Origin: Mortierella sp. BCC40632
Taxonomy: Eukaryota > Mortierellomycota > Mortierellomycetes > Mortierellales > Mortierellaceae
Assembly (NCBI GenBank): GCA_011634665.1
Contig: WAEK01000022.1
Coordinates: 698,490 to 762,489 of the forward strand
Reading direction: 5' to 3'
DNA: 64,000 nt
Shown here: positions 44,701 through 57,778 of the stretch, one piece after another
Numbering within the stretch: the first letter of the stretch is position 1
Layout: every line of letters starts with the position of its first letter
Made by a program: the position numbers and the translations under genes
Notes under the pieces: model-generated
The model's input: the letters and a program-made list of their open reading frames with translations, nothing else
Told to the model about the DNA's origin: nothing
Databases searched by the model: none

Positions 44701-47700
44701 AGGCAAGTTGGTGCGGAGTGAGACATCGGGAAGAGCCTTCAACAGCTTGGTGATCGCCAATGCGACAGGGACTCGGACCATAACGCTTGCTTCATCTTTG
44801 TTGGTCAGATAGTTCTTGAGCTCGGGAAGGAGTTTGCTAACAATCGTCTCGTGAATCTTTGCGGCCAAGAGGGCATTGCTTTCCTCTTGTGAAAGATCGA
44901 CCTCCATATGGCCTTCCTCTTCCTCGTCATGGCCCTCCTCCTCAACCTCTTCTTCCTCTCCTTCATCCTCCAGAGTCTTTTCTTCTGTCTGCTCAGTAGT
45001 CTTCTCAGGTTCACCCATCTCGACATCGCCATCTTCATCATCCTTGGGCTGTTCGGTGGACACCTTTTCTTCCTCTGGCTTTTCATCTTCCTCTCCTTCT
45101 TCTTCTACAGCCTTGCCCTTCTTGGCCTTGGCCTTTTTGGCAGCTCTGTCCTTGTTGGCTTGGTTGGCCTCTGTTGCCTGACGCATCATCTCCATGGCCT
45201 GCTCAGCCGTCACATCAACATTCTTGATATCAAAATGGAAGTTATCCAAGATCGAGATGACTGTGCGGACCAAAACCTTTTCCAATTCAGACTTGCGAGG
45301 AATCAACTTGAGATAATTCCTCAACATGCTATAGTAAGCATTCCAGGGCAATCGAGAGGCAATCACACCCAAGGTCGAGATGGCTTCGTTCACCAAGTTA
45401 TGATCCGTCGTCTTATCGGCCTCGAAAATAGAATGAGAGACCAATGGCGCAAAGACATGGGACAAGGTCGTGGACTGGAACGAACCCTTGGCACATTCTT
45501 CAGAGAAACGATTCAATGCACGGATACGACGATGCAACTGGATATGGTAAATGTTGGTAAAGAAGGATGCCTCCTCATCACCTCCTGCCAAGAGTGGGAC
45601 CATGTCCGAGAACTGGGGTTGGTCTGGACATCTCTTGACGGCATGCGCCAAGACGGACACGAACTCGAATCGTACCAATTCGATGGGTGCCTTGAAGCCC
45701 TTCTTGAGTCCTGAATAGACAACGTGGACAAGAAGGTTTCGGAACAATGCATGCTGAGGATCTGAAACTGGAAGGTCGGCACATTGGTCAATGAACCGGG
45801 TGAAAGCAAAAGTAGAGTTGCTTCGGATCGACATTTCTTCACGATCACGGATCGAGAACATCAAGTTGTGCAGGACTGGCAGCCACTGGCGGTCATTGAG
45901 ATCCTTGTAAAGCGAGTTGGTCAAGAGATTGAAGGCATCCATTCGGCGGTCAAAGTCCGGCATGTCCATCCGGACCTTGGAAAACGAGTTCATATCGGCG
46001 ATCAACGTAGCTACGGTAGCCAACGACGTATCGATCTTGGCAAATCCTGCCATGATATCAACCAACAAGGAACGGCAATCCCTGGCCATGAGTGTCGAAA
46101 AGAGAATGACAATGCTGTTGAAATACTTGACAAACAATGGAGTCTGAGGACCCATGCCTGGAAGAATGGGCATAAAGTCGACAATGATCTGCAAGATATC
46201 GGCCTTGGTCCTCTCGGGCACTGCTTTGTGATGCTTCTTGAGACTGGGCAAAAGAAGATCGATTAACTTGACAGCCTGAGGACCATTCTTGACATGGGCT
46301 GCTACATGCGACAAGATTGAGATTTCTCGCTTCGAGAACTGATCCTTGCCAAACCGAACACCATCATGGCCCTTCTCCAATACAATCTCGAGATTGTCCA
46401 AGAGCTTATCCGTGTACGGGATAAGGATTTGCTCCGTCAGAGGCTTCTCTGGCAATTCCTTTTCGAGGTGACAGTGACCCAAGATATCCTCACACATTCC
46501 GAGGACCATAGTGACCACGGAATCACGGACCTTCTTGGCTGACAGACAATCGTAAATACTGTTCATCACCTGCTTATTGCAGTTGACAAGGAAAAGCGCA
46601 TAATCCTTGCGGAGTGCCCAAGAGGCAAACAATTCCATAATGGCAGATGGTGCCTGAGTGCTCTCCGAGGCAAGCTTTCCAACCCTTCGATCCAAGAACG
46701 ATTTGAACATAGCAGGGACATAGGGCGAAAAGTCAAAAGACACGATTGGCAATCCAAAGATCTTGGTAATACGCTTGATACCCGAGTGACGAACTTCCTT
46801 GAGTTGCTTCATCTCCACAGTCTCTCCCGAACCCTCTTCGATTGAATGCATGCCCTGTTCCTCCGTAGCAAGATCCAACCTCTCCTGGGCCTGGTTGATC
46901 ATGGCCATGATGGCTGTCAAGATCTGGGAAAGGAAGGGTGCAACGGTGGATCCAAGGACCTTGAGCACATCCTCCAAGAGACTCAGGAAACCAAGCTGCT
47001 TTCTCAAGGGTCCAATGGGCTGTCGCTCGGATCCATTCATCAACGGAGTAAAGGCAAACACCCCATTCTTAACACCTGCATCTCCAAGGATAAAAGAGTC
47101 CAACAAGAGAGACACAAAGAATCCATGCTCCGTGGTGTTGCAACCTCCGAGGGCATTGAGGACTGCCTTACGTCTAGCGGCCATGCCTGCTCTAGCCGAG
47201 GCTCTTCCTTTTCTGGAGATCATACAACCATACAGCAATCGAATGAGAATTGGCATCAACTCCTCGCGATGCAAAGCACCGATGCTTGAGGTCTCTCCAT
47301 CAGCAATGATAAACGTCGAGAGCTCATCCCTGAACTTGACATCATCCAAAAGGTTCTTGAGGTTATCTTGGTAGGGAACCACTGAGGGGGACTTGAAGGT
47401 GTAGATACAGCTGAGGGCCAGGGTCTGCAAGGGAGCATCACCGATCGTCAAAAAGTGAAGGTAGAGGTTATACAACGCATTGCTCTCATAGGTTTGCTTG
47501 GGGTTCTTGAACTTGGCAAAGAGTGACAAGAATTGATGGAGACGATCTTTGGTAGTCTTGGTGGTCTTGGGTAGAATCTTGAGATTCTCCTCAGAGTTCT
47601 CATCCTCTTCATCCAAGTCCATGTCAATGTCTCGATCATCTTTCCTCTCCCAGGCTGGCTCATACTCGGTCTTGATAAAGTTGAGGAACACCTGGACAAG

Positions 47701-50700
47701 CTGTCGGTTGTGCATCTCGGCGATCTGAGGAACCTCCGAGAGGGCCTTGAGGAGAAGACCATAGTAATTCCAGTAGTCAAGGCGATCCGAGCCTGGAGCA
47801 TAGGTGGTAATAAAATGCAATACAAAGGCCCATCCCGATCTCTTAGGATCCATAAGCTCGAATGATGTGGCATTCACTCTTCGGACCGTCTTTAAAGTAG
47901 GGCACTCAAACTGGATTTCCTTCTTCTTGCCATCTGTTGACACAGGATTGGTGGTAAATCGAGTATGGATGTCATGGTAATCGGCAATGGCCTGGGCTGA
48001 GAGTCCGCTCTCGATCAAAAGCTCCTCGCTCTCAAACTTCATGATTTCGCCAAAGACCAGCTCCCAAAAGGCTTCCGGATAGAGTTCAGCCGTCTTTACA
48101 AGGAGAACAGTGGCATCCGCCCAGAGAGGCTTAAAGTTGATCGTCAAAATACCTAAAGATAGAGTAGAGTTGTAGGGATTGTTAGAAACGGCTTGATCCT
48201 TCCCAGATACTCCTGAGAAAAAAAAAATGAAACAAAGTCCTTATTGCAAATGTTTAGTCCATAAAAAAAACGTACCCAAGCAAAGACGCATTGCAACCGT
48301 CTTGTAAAAGTCATTCACTTGTCCAGTGGAGATCATTGTGTTGAGCTTTCGGATCTGCATGGTCTTGTCTCGGAAGGACTGGACAGTGACCTGGATAGAC
48401 TCAATGGCCAGACACTGTGCAAAGATATTGTCCTGGGAGACGGCCTTTTGCTTGGGATCCTTATCAACATGAGGAACAACGTCAAATGTGGACAGGATCT
48501 CGAGCGTATGCAGGCGTCGTCGGTGTTGCAAGGAATTGATATTCCGCTCGAGCTTTGGGTAAAGAATACGAACAGTGTCGACTGAAAAGAGCTTGTTTGC
48601 AGCGTTGCTACAATGGGATTGAGAAAAACGATGAAGATTGGTTAGCTATCTCTCATATCCAACGCAAAGTCTATTCTGGAAACAACCGTTGATCGGCTAG
48701 AAAGTAGATAAAAAAAATGGGTTTCAAGGAAAATACACACATACCTGTCTTTAAGAATGGTGCAGTATTTGGCAACACCACGCAAGACAACCTCGTTCGA
48801 ACCATAGTTACTGAGAGCATCCAGAATCACCTTATCCCAATGTTTGGCAAGCAATGCCGAACCTTCAGCACCGGCGCGTTCGCAGACGACCGACAAAATC
48901 TCGATCGTCTCTCCGAGCAAGATGTGAAGTGTAGCCATGGCTGATCCCTGGACAAAAGGTCGTTTCTGGAGCGTGATCGATTGATCTTCTTTAGCAAGAG
49001 CCTTTAACAATGATTCCATAAGCTTTGCAATCGCTTCCGTTGTTGGACCAAAAGGAGAAGAGATGTGTGGAACGATCGAGAGCGCAGCTGTGACCAGTGC
49101 AATCCGTGGAACTTCAGTCGAGTCCTCATCCTCAAGCTCATAGTTGCCAAGCATTTCTGCCTCGGATTTCCAGTCGCACGATGTTGAGATAATGTTCAAA
49201 ATACCCTCCACAATTCGCTCCGAACTATCCTGAGAAGCCTTGGATCCCTTTTTCTTTGATGGTGCTGCGCGAGAAGCTGGGAATTTCAAGAGTCCATTTT
49301 CGTCAACAGTTGCAGCAACCATTCCTGGTGTCAGTTCGAGAGCGTCTGAAGTAAGGAGTGTTGCCAAAAAGACAATGATCTGATTGGCGACATCAGACTT
49401 CCAGTGAGCAGAGCAGTATTTAACAATATGGGGCAACAGAATCTGAGTGTAGTGGCTCCACTTCAAGTTGATAAGTGATATCGAGAAGGCTAGCACCGTC
49501 GATACATCCTAAAGAAATGAATAAATAAATAAAGAGATGGTTACACCAAGTCCTCCAAGTCTTAAGACCAGATAATACCATAGGCGCCAGAGCTTACATC
49601 ATGCTTGTAGATCGACTCAAGCAGCTGACCACCAGGATAGAGAATATTCTCGAGAGGGGAGAATGCAAAGAGTGCGCTAGAAAGCTTCATTGTCTCCTGA
49701 ATAACCAAGGTAGGTGCCTTGGAGTCGGAGCCAAGGGCAAGATTCGAGGCCTTGATCACCTGTTCGTAAATCGCAGCAAAATCTAAAAGATTTTCAAAAA
49801 TCAGATCTCTGTCAGTAACTCAGGGAAAAAAGAAATCAGAGGAGAATAAGGAAAATACTGATGGACATCCAAAAAAAGAGTGGTGATGCCTCTATTACCA
49901 TTGATACGGGATCCTTTCCTGACAGATACACAAACATTAATGAGCGCAAACATCTCTGCAATGTTGAGCCATTTCTGCTGATCTTTCCCCTTGGATCCTG
50001 GTTGCTCCATGGCCAACACTAGCTCACTCAAGAGCATTTCAATTACGCCTTTGAAATGTTCCTTGTTGGAGTAGTGGTTCATGAGAACAAGTGTCTTGCA
50101 TAGAGTCCTGAAGGTCGTGTTTTCGCTCAACCCCTTTTCTGTCACCTCAATATCCTTCTCCTGCTTTAGTGCCTGAACAGCTCCTCTGAGGACAACATCA
50201 ATACCCCGATGTTGGAACTGATTCCCAACAAGTTTGACCGTCTCAAAGAGCAACTTGGCAATACCCTCCACAAATGCTTCGGTTGGCGTGCTGTGGAGTT
50301 GTGAAAAGATGTAATCCAGAATGACTTTGAGATGTTCTACTGGTGCTTTCCGCATAAGGAATGAAAACGATTCGGCTGCAAAGTTGCGGATATATGGCTT
50401 TTGCGAGTTGTCCTCTCCAAGGATCGGTGCCATCAGTCTATTCAAAGAGACGAGAAGAATCCTTTAGTTAGCTACTGGGACAAGCTTTGGACTCTGGACT
50501 CAACTAGATCGTACCAAAACTAATCCTTTCCAATCATGTACCTGAATGTCGGCCGTAGATCTCTTCGAAGCTGCTCTGAATATGTCTTGAACAACGAGGC
50601 TATGCTGTTGAACGTCCACTACAGTGTTGAAATACGTCGGGGTGAGTGATCTGTCGGGCTTCTTCATTCACGAGGCTGATTCGAGTACCATGACCCATCT

Positions 50701-51312
50701 GCTAAAGCAGAAGAGAGCAAAAGAGCTACAAAAAAAAAGACCTACCTCGATCACCTTGACATCGCGCATCATGGCCAAAGGCAGGATGGCGGTCAAAAGT
50801 CTGTCAACATATGGAAAGAGTTCCTGTTCCAGATCTCTTGACAGCTGTATTGTCAGATCCAAAATAGGTTCAAGAGACAAGACGTTGGCCTCCTCAAGAT
50901 TTTTGATCAACAGATCCACCACTTTCTCCTTGTGGTAAAGCAACTGGGGCAGTGTCTGGCAGTAGTTGCGGACCTCGAGTCCGAACATCACAAAGGGCGT
51001 TGACAGGTTGAGCTCCTTCCATTCTTCAAAGGCGTCGTTGAAGAATGATCCTTTGGAAACCGTCGTGCTTTCCTTGAGCCCGACTTGCCTTGTGATCTTG
51101 ATCTTTAGTTGACTGACTCGGGCGCTGAAGCTCTGATACTACAATGGATAAGAAAGGATAGAGAAGAAGATGTCAGCATCGACAGGCAGGGAAAACCTAT
51201 TCACCGAGCAGGCGATAGGGAGTCAAGGGGGTCTTACTCTGTAACGGTTAGCTCCCTGGCCCTCGTTGAGCTGCTTTGCGATGGCGTCGCTCTCCATTGT
51301 GTTTTCAATCAT
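41798..51312 (-). CDS. UTP20: UTP20 (DRIM), small-subunit processome HEAT-repeat protein
   Basis: Nine exons: 51312-51238, 51138-50746, 50618-50542, 50437-49899, 49782-49598, 49508-48745, 48607-48276, 48152-42222 and 42081-41798. All joins keep frame and give 2,859 residues, close to human UTP20 and a little longer than yeast. The N-terminus has FSARVSQLKIKITRQVG and NDAFEEWKELNLSTPF; the early region contains RNFAAESFSFLMRKAP, a hallmark of the family. The body is a helical-repeat solenoid, with a K/E/D-rich loop (about 44900-45150 on the DNA) and a poly-glutamate run (about 42500-42565). The C-terminus is strongly basic (RRERKKKRVMQAMNDPEAHA, KSRKRQQRTKEF). UTP20 is a nucleolar scaffold needed for 18S rRNA maturation. 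Most of the protein is one 5.9 kb exon, with small exons at the 5' end. Confidence 0.95.
42498..42565. repeat. CTC/CTT codon repeat encoding poly-glutamate in UTP20
   Basis: The plus strand reads as CTCTTCCTC-type trinucleotides; on the coding strand this gives a run of over twenty Glu residues between conserved UTP20 segments (LPEDLQ upstream, DDKGEKVNG downstream). GAG and GAA codons are mixed. Confidence 0.75.
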
Positions 51313-52207
51313 GGCGTGTATATGGAATGTCGGGTCTCGATGGGTGTTTCGTTAGGTGGAGAGGGAGAAGGGTAAAGACGACAAGACAGTGAAAAGTGAG
51401 GAAATGGATGTTGGTGAGAATGTAATGAGGAAATGAAAGAAAGAGGAAAGGAGGAGAAGAGCAGCGTCAGCTCGAGATGGATGTTGGATGGTGCCCAATG
51501 GGGTGCGAACAGGAGGAGCGACAAAACACCTCTAAGCTTCATGGAGTCTTTTTTTTTTTTTTTTGGCTTTTGCGTGTGTTTGCGCTCAGATGGACGGTCA
51601 TTTCGGTGAAGAATGAAAATGAAATGTGAGAGGACTTGCTCACGTTTTTAAGTCATATCGTGCTAGGAGGTTGGCCTCGTACCCCTTCCTGCCTTTGGAA
51701 CACCCTGTACCGCTATGTTGGAAAGAAAGAATGGTAGAAAGACTATTGAGAATTTTTAATACGGGAAAAGGAATGGGGGTCTGGTATCTGTTGGCGGCTC
51801 AAGTCTGTGCGAAGGAAACCAAAGCTACGCTTTCACCCGTCGCGTTGGAGGGAAGACTATCCCCGACTATACCACAAAAAAATGCCAGTCCTACGCCACC
51901 AGAGAGTTTCTGCCAGTCCCTGGCTAGTGGAGCAACGTTCATTCCAAGAGTGCGTCTGTTCTTGGCTGTGCACAACCTGGCGCGGTTCACTCGGGCACGG
52001 CAATAAAGCCTGGAGAAAGGGATGAAGAAAGGCCTCCACATCCTATCGTGGCAAACGAGTCCATTGCGCTTCGCCACCAAGTGTATTTTGGTCATTCCAT
52101 TCAATGCTAGTGTTGCGAGATGCATTTCCTTATTTCTTCCTTCTCTTTCTCGCTAATTTCATCGCCTTTTTTCTCCTGTGCATCTCACCACCTCCTCTTT
52201 TCGCGCC
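51313..52207. promoter_or_regulatory. Divergent region between UTP20 and F-box/LRR gene
   Basis: 895 bases without a supported gene. It holds GA/GGA-rich DNA near 51355-51460, a T-run at 51548-51564 and a CT-rich leader just ahead of the F-box gene (52130-52205). Confidence 0.45.
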
Positions 52208-53986
52208 ATGTCCAAACGACCCAATGACTCGCTTGAGGACGAACCTCGCAAGCTCCATTCGCTCAGGTCGGACACCATCATTCTCGCCACCCCTCATACT
52301 CCAACGTCCACATCTTCTTTTATCCACCACAAAGCCTGGACTGCATTAGAGACTGTTCTGCTTATTCCCGAGCTGGTCGAGAGGATTGGTCAGTACCTCT
52401 GCGCAAAGGACCACCACACTCTTATTCATGTTAACCGTTCCTGGAACGCGGCCTGGGTTCCCTTCCTATATCCTTCGCAAATACTCCAAAACTATCGACG
52501 GTCGTCCTCCTCTCTCAATATTGAAAAGTATGGCTGCTATATCCGCACGATGGACCTTTCCAGATGCAGAACCCCCGATATCATACACCTTCTTGAATAT
52601 ACTCCTCATCTAGTCGGCCTCTCGATCAGTGCCTGCACGTTCACCGTCAAGGAGCTGGAGACAATCTTGACTTCGGCTGCGCCCAATCTTAGGACATTCC
52701 ATTATCGAGTCTTCCCAGCTCCATCGGAACACAGCTCAAAGGCCTTTGCGCTCGCAGCTTGTCTCACCAACCTGGAAGAATTGTCGTGGCACGACCAACG
52801 GTCAAAGATTCTTGTCGACGATGTGCTTGTAGTCCTCCGGTCCTGCCATCACCTCAGGTCCCTATCATTGCACGATGTAACTTTAGCGGAGGGCGAGCCC
52901 GAAACCGAGTCTGGAAAAACGACAAATCAGAGCCAGAGCCAGGACGATTGGACAAATACGACACTCACAACTCTGGACTGTTCAGGCCTGCGACGGTGGA
53001 TATGTAACTCGGACAATGCAAACCCCGCATGCGTCACTCATGCATGCATCCGACGGCTTTTCGAACGTATCCCCAAGGTCTCGAGAATCCTCTTCAAAGG
53101 TGGTGATGGCTATAGTCCTTTTGATTGGGATTTTATCTTTCGGAAATGCAGTCTTGTCCAGCATGTTACTATTCAGATACAAGGGCTCTTCCATTTGGCC
53201 TCCCCAGGCGCCATGGAGGCCCTGGTCAGGCACTGCTCCAAAGTCAAGACTCTCCAATACAGCAGCAGTTCCCCCAGCAACGGCTACCTTTTCACAAAGT
53301 TCGTGATAAAAAATCCGGAGCTAGAGAAAATTTCAGTCGAGTCCTCTAACTTTGGAGATACGGCTCTTGTCAGTCTATTACAACAGTTCCTCTCTCACAC
53401 TCCCATGATATCTTTACCTACCCCATTCTGGAATGAATCTCTAACAGAACTCAATCTACGGCATTGCGTCCATGTCACCGATGAAGGAGCGCGTCTTCTT
53501 CTCGAGAGATGTAGCCGGCTTTGTCATCTCTACTTGAGAGGGTCGAATGCGGGGTCGATCGAGCTCTTTGAGGGCCGCCAGCCTTGGGCTTGTGCTGCCT
53601 CTCTCCGTAAGCTAAGCATTGATCTTCATCCACGAAACTACGTGCTTCGACATACCTCAGTAGGAGGGATTGAGGGGGAGCAATTATCCATGGCTATCAA
53701 TTATGGAGCGACCGAGGAAATAACCATCCGAAAAAAACTAGGAACTCTAATCGCATTAAAGGAACTTCATCTCTCGGGACGGGCACTGACCAGTGGCATT
53801 GTTTGTGATCTTCCCAACAGCGGACTGGAACTCGTCTCTCTCGGATACATCGCTGGAAGCTTCCTTCGTAATCCCCCAAGCCTCGACCTGCGAATGTTCC
53901 AGCAATGGTCGCGGTCACCGGTTCAGATCCGGCAAAGCGTCTATGGAAACATCAATATAGTGGTTCTCCGGAGACAAGGCTTTTAA
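52208..53986 (+). CDS. F-box and leucine-rich-repeat protein
   Basis: Single exon, 592 residues from the first ATG of the frame (52208). An F-box-like segment lies at about residues 46-95: LIPELVERIGQYL, then HHTLIHVNRSWNAAWVPFLY. Leucine-rich repeats follow, for example IRTMDLSRCRTPDIIHLLEY, HLVGLSISACTF, LEELSWHDQ, HLRSLSLHDVTL, and near the end LTELNLRHCVHVTDEGARLL and RLCHLYLRGSN. This is the architecture of SCF ubiquitin-ligase substrate receptors, expanded in Mortierella-type genomes. The substrate is unknown. It has no introns, unlike most neighbours. Confidence 0.85.
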   Translation: MSKRPNDSLEDEPRKLHSLRSDTIILATPHTPTSTSSFIHHKAWTALETVLLIPELVERIGQYLCAKDHHTLIHVNRSWNAAWVPFLYPSQILQNYRRSSSSLNIEKYGCYIRTMDLSRCRTPDIIHLLEYTPHLVGLSISACTFTVKELETILTSAAPNLRTFHYRVFPAPSEHSSKAFALAACLTNLEELSWHDQRSKILVDDVLVVLRSCHHLRSLSLHDVTLAEGEPETESGKTTNQSQSQDDWTNTTLTTLDCSGLRRWICNSDNANPACVTHACIRRLFERIPKVSRILFKGGDGYSPFDWDFIFRKCSLVQHVTIQIQGLFHLASPGAMEALVRHCSKVKTLQYSSSSPSNGYLFTKFVIKNPELEKISVESSNFGDTALVSLLQQFLSHTPMISLPTPFWNESLTELNLRHCVHVTDEGARLLLERCSRLCHLYLRGSNAGSIELFEGRQPWACAASLRKLSIDLHPRNYVLRHTSVGGIEGEQLSMAINYGATEEITIRKKLGTLIALKELHLSGRALTSGIVCDLPNSGLELVSLGYIAGSFLRNPPSLDLRMFQQWSRSPVQIRQSVYGNINIVVLRRQGF

Positions 53987-54864
53987 AAACGAAGACTCTT
54001 CCCCATTTGCTTCTGCTAAAAGAAAAAAAGAAAAGAAATAAAACAGCTTCATGTGTACATGCTTCCAGGTCTGTTGATTTTTAAAAAACAGAGATATGAC
54101 CCAAGGCTTCCACCAGGACAAGCCTCTCGCTTTCCATTCTTTCTCATCACATGTCATTACCTCTCTCCATCGAGATGTGATCCAGGGATTTAAAAGTCAG
54201 AAACATCATCTCATGCTCCTTGTCGGTCATCAGTGCATCCTAGGATTCAATTCCGGACACAAACTGCTCATTATTGGACCACTGTCGTTTGCAAAAATAG
54301 CCTCTCCTCCTCCTCCTCCTCTTCCCCCCCTTTTTTTTAAACCTTGCAGTTGACTTCTCTGGGTGCTTCTGCTGCAGATCCATAGACCAACGAACACGAT
54401 ACACAGTCTCGGTCTGACAGAACATGCGCGCGCGTTTTAAAGAAGAACGTTCTACTTTGGCAAGAGTTCAGGGAGGGATATCCAGACAATCTGTCGAGAC
54501 AAATCCCTCAAAGAACCACATCTACCTAACCTTGAACCTAGATAAACCATTTCAAGGTCGACAGAATTATTAGACCAACCACTCGAAAATGTAAAGAATC
54601 CCAATACTCGGGGTCGAATACCGTAAGAGGATCAAGGGAATACACTACCGGTTATCCAGGAGTATCTGCTTGAGCAGAAAAAAAAAAAAAAAAAAAAAAA
54701 AAAAAGTGTTAGAGCATCGGAACCAGTACCTTGTGTACAAGTGAATACCCAAGGGTCATTCACCCAATACCTAAGATCGTTGGAAGGTGAGTATGGCGAC
54801 CGATAAAGATATCTCTAAAATCTGTGGGCGTATTTTGCTTTATCAGAGTACTCACCACTCACCA

Positions 54865-54898
<34 letters not shown>

Positions 54899-56252
54899 CT
54901 CCACTTTTGGTTTTCGGCGTTGGTGCATCTGCAAATGTAATGGTCTTAGGATCTCGCAGCTTCCTCTTGTAAACGCATGGAAAATTGGCATTGATGACTC
55001 TACTTCCAAGCGGGTAACCTGTGCTCGCGTGATACTTCCCTGCCTCTGCACATTCAATTGAGAACAGAAGACTCGACGAGTCGTTTAACAATGGTTATAT
55101 GCCAGGAACCGAGCCCGATACACATTTGTGATGACTGAAATGTACATTTTGACTGCATGTAGTTTACACATCTTTCAAAAAAAAAAAAAAAAAAAAAAAA
55201 AAAGTCAGCTTGACTTGAATATAGCCAATGAGGAGTGATGGCGTTGGTGAAAGGTTGCAAGCAATGACTTGGATTTATGAAAAACAATTTTTTTCTCTTT
55301 TTTTTATCGACCAAGGAGAGGAATAAAGCAAGGCCCAAAACACGATTACAAGTTATCAAAAGGACAGTGGGATAGCAGGGCTGCAAATCCTCGAGACCGA
55401 ACCATTACAAACTAGCTCATCATCAAGCTGACAGGCGAAGAAACTATGAAAAAGATCATACCAGCCGACATCTGGCCAGTATCGGGAGGGAGGGAGGGAG
55501 GGAGAAATACGTGTTCGTCTCGTCCAAAACAACATATCAAGGAAATACAGTGCAAAAATAACGATAACAACCATACGACTCATCGAACTTTGAGATGTTT
55601 GAAATCTGTGAGTCCCTGCCACTAGTATTTTGGTCTCCACTGCTATGGAGCAGCTCTATCCATTCTGCTCGACAGCGGCCATTACTCGCTACTTCTTAGT
55701 TCTCTCCTCCTCCAGTTCCACCCTCTCTAGCTTGTGTACACGAGTATACTTATGTCGTGTCTGCTTTTCCCTGGGGGTCTGAGCGATCCGAATGTGTTGA
55801 CGCGCACTCGAACAAAGGCTTCACCACCTGTTAACAGCCTTGGAGACAAAGCAGCCCTGATACGCAGATATCTCTTGGTCCATGGCCATTGGATCTTCAC
55901 AGCCACAGTCCCCCCCTTGAGGTAGAGACTGGAATCATGCCCCCTCTTTTACCTCCATCCTCGGCCACCCTTTTTGGTTACTCCTCGTTGATTTAGACTT
56001 TGCCACCTTTACTCTTCGCTCCAATCACCTTCAACGCTGACGCGCTTAACTGAAACAAAAGTTGCGCAGCATGATGTGCCCCCCCGCCAGACATGAAGAA
56101 GAGGTCGCCACCTCATGTGAATGAACGCATGGATGGAGTGAGAACGACATACACACGCTCATCGACACACGCACGCGCCTGAGAGGAATGCACTAGCAGA
56201 TGGGGGAAAGGTGTGAGGTGTGAAGAAGAGGTACGGTTGATAGTGGTTGTCG

Positions 56253-56283
<31 letters not shown>

Positions 56284-57778
56284 CAGCTGTGCTTCTGAGT
56301 AGAGAGGAGAGAGGGAGTCACCACAAGTATTCTCTCAACCTTTGAAGACGATCAGACTGTCCACTGCTGTCGCCAAAGCTGTTAACAGAGTCACCAACAG
56401 CGATGCTGTCGAGGCTGTCGCCATCGATACTACCAAGGCCATCATCAGTAACATTGTCATGGTCGTCACCAGTGATAGTGCCGTCTAGATCGCACATCGG
56501 CAAGTGTGGTTTGTGTTTCTGTCCATCCCATCCCATTACCCGACTCAACAAGTCGAACAATCGGCACGTCGCTTGACCTGAGCCACAGTCTCTTGACAGC
56601 ACCGGATTTACGTCTCTCTCTTTTTCTTTCATTCCTTCTCTTCTCTTTTTCTCCAACCCCCTCGCTCCATAGTCCCCTTCACCCAACTCTGCCCATCCAC
56701 CTAAACCCCTGGTCCAGCAGCTCAGCTCAGCGCACCAGCACCCAGCACCTCAGCACCTCAGCACCTCGCCTCAGCACCTCAGTACACCAGCACCTCAACA
56801 CCAAGCGCTCCAACCCTCCAGCACCTCAACACCCCACCTCGGCAAACAGCACCTAGCACCCCAACACCTCAACACTCCAACCTCAGGTAGAAACAACCTC
56901 CTTCCCCCTCCTCCTCTTCCCCCACTCCGTCACCGCTCACTCTTTTTTCATGGTCGAGATACCTTGGAAAGTGTATTCTGCGTCGTGCTCCTTCTGCAGA
57001 CGCCTTGCGACCACCCTTCTCCACCCTTTTAGTCTCTCGTTCCTCCCCCTTCCCCTCTTGTTTTTTTTCCTTGTTCTTCTCCCTCCTTATCAGGACTCTC
57101 GTGCCCTCTCCTCGAGCTGAGCCGCTCTAAGAAGTGGCTGTCTGTGTTGTGGTCAGGGGGTCGCGAAAGCGGCTCGTAGTCCGTCCGGGCTACAGGCCAA
57201 AGTTCAGCTTTTGAGTCTCGACTGGCTCGATAAGCTGCTGCTGGTAGGGATACTCCGATGCACTCGAACCGAGGGGGGTTTGTTCGCCTCAGAGGACCTC
57301 TTTCTTATCACTTTTTTTCTTCTTTCCTTTGGCTCCTCTCGCTCTCTCACTCCACCGACCAAGGCCCTTCCCTTTCGACCCGTTGCAAAGAAGGCATGCT
57401 ACCTGTTCCGCACCTGGTGTAGCTGTAAACCCCACACGTTCAGGTATGCAGAGGGGTGAGGATGGATATGAGAGTGGTGTGATGGCAGCAAGCAAGGACA
57501 ATGTAGCAAGCAAGGAGCAAGGACAGAGCGGCATGGGTACATCAACGATCAAGAACAAGGCAGCGACCATAGATAAGGCAGTGAGCAAGGATAGAGCAGC
57601 AAGCATGGACAAGTACCATCATCGACATTGGATAAAGAACCCATCAGGATCCTTGAATCTCATTCTAAATAAACAGCGATAGGAGTTACCAACTGTCAAC
57701 GCTTCCTACAGACCAGAGACATGAACAGAAAAAAGAGCAACTGCTGTCCGGTCACTATCAGGATCAACTCCCTTTTAT
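53987..57778. other. 3.8 kb gene-poor stretch
   Basis: No intact gene is supported. A minus-strand patch at about 54420-54030 has protein-like fragments (VYRVRWSMDLQQKHPEKS, EHEMMFLTFKSLDHISMERG, EKEWKARGLSWWKPWV) in different frames, suggesting another decayed gene. Other contents: A-runs at 54680-54705, 55176-55203 and 56256-56283, a (TC)n run at about 54864-54896, a GGGAGG run near 55488-55503, an imperfect CAGCACCTC array at about 56715-56880 and an AGCAAGGA-rich imperfect repeat at about 57485-57610. Confidence 0.45.
56715..56880. repeat. Imperfect CAGCACCTC tandem array
   Basis: The 9-base unit CAGCACCTC and variants (CAACACCCC, CAGTACACC) recur many times over about 165 bases. It is a degenerate minisatellite in a gene-poor region, with no coding sense in any frame that I can defend. 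Confidence 0.7.

Noticed and set aside
43858..45714. Plus-strand open frames of over 200 codons inside UTP20
   Set aside because: They are antisense shadows of a conserved exon; the minus-strand product is unmistakable UTP20.
54680..54705. Long A-runs as poly-A tails of retroposons
   Set aside because: A- and T-runs are everywhere in this window, including inside introns, and no element body or target-site duplication was seen next to them.
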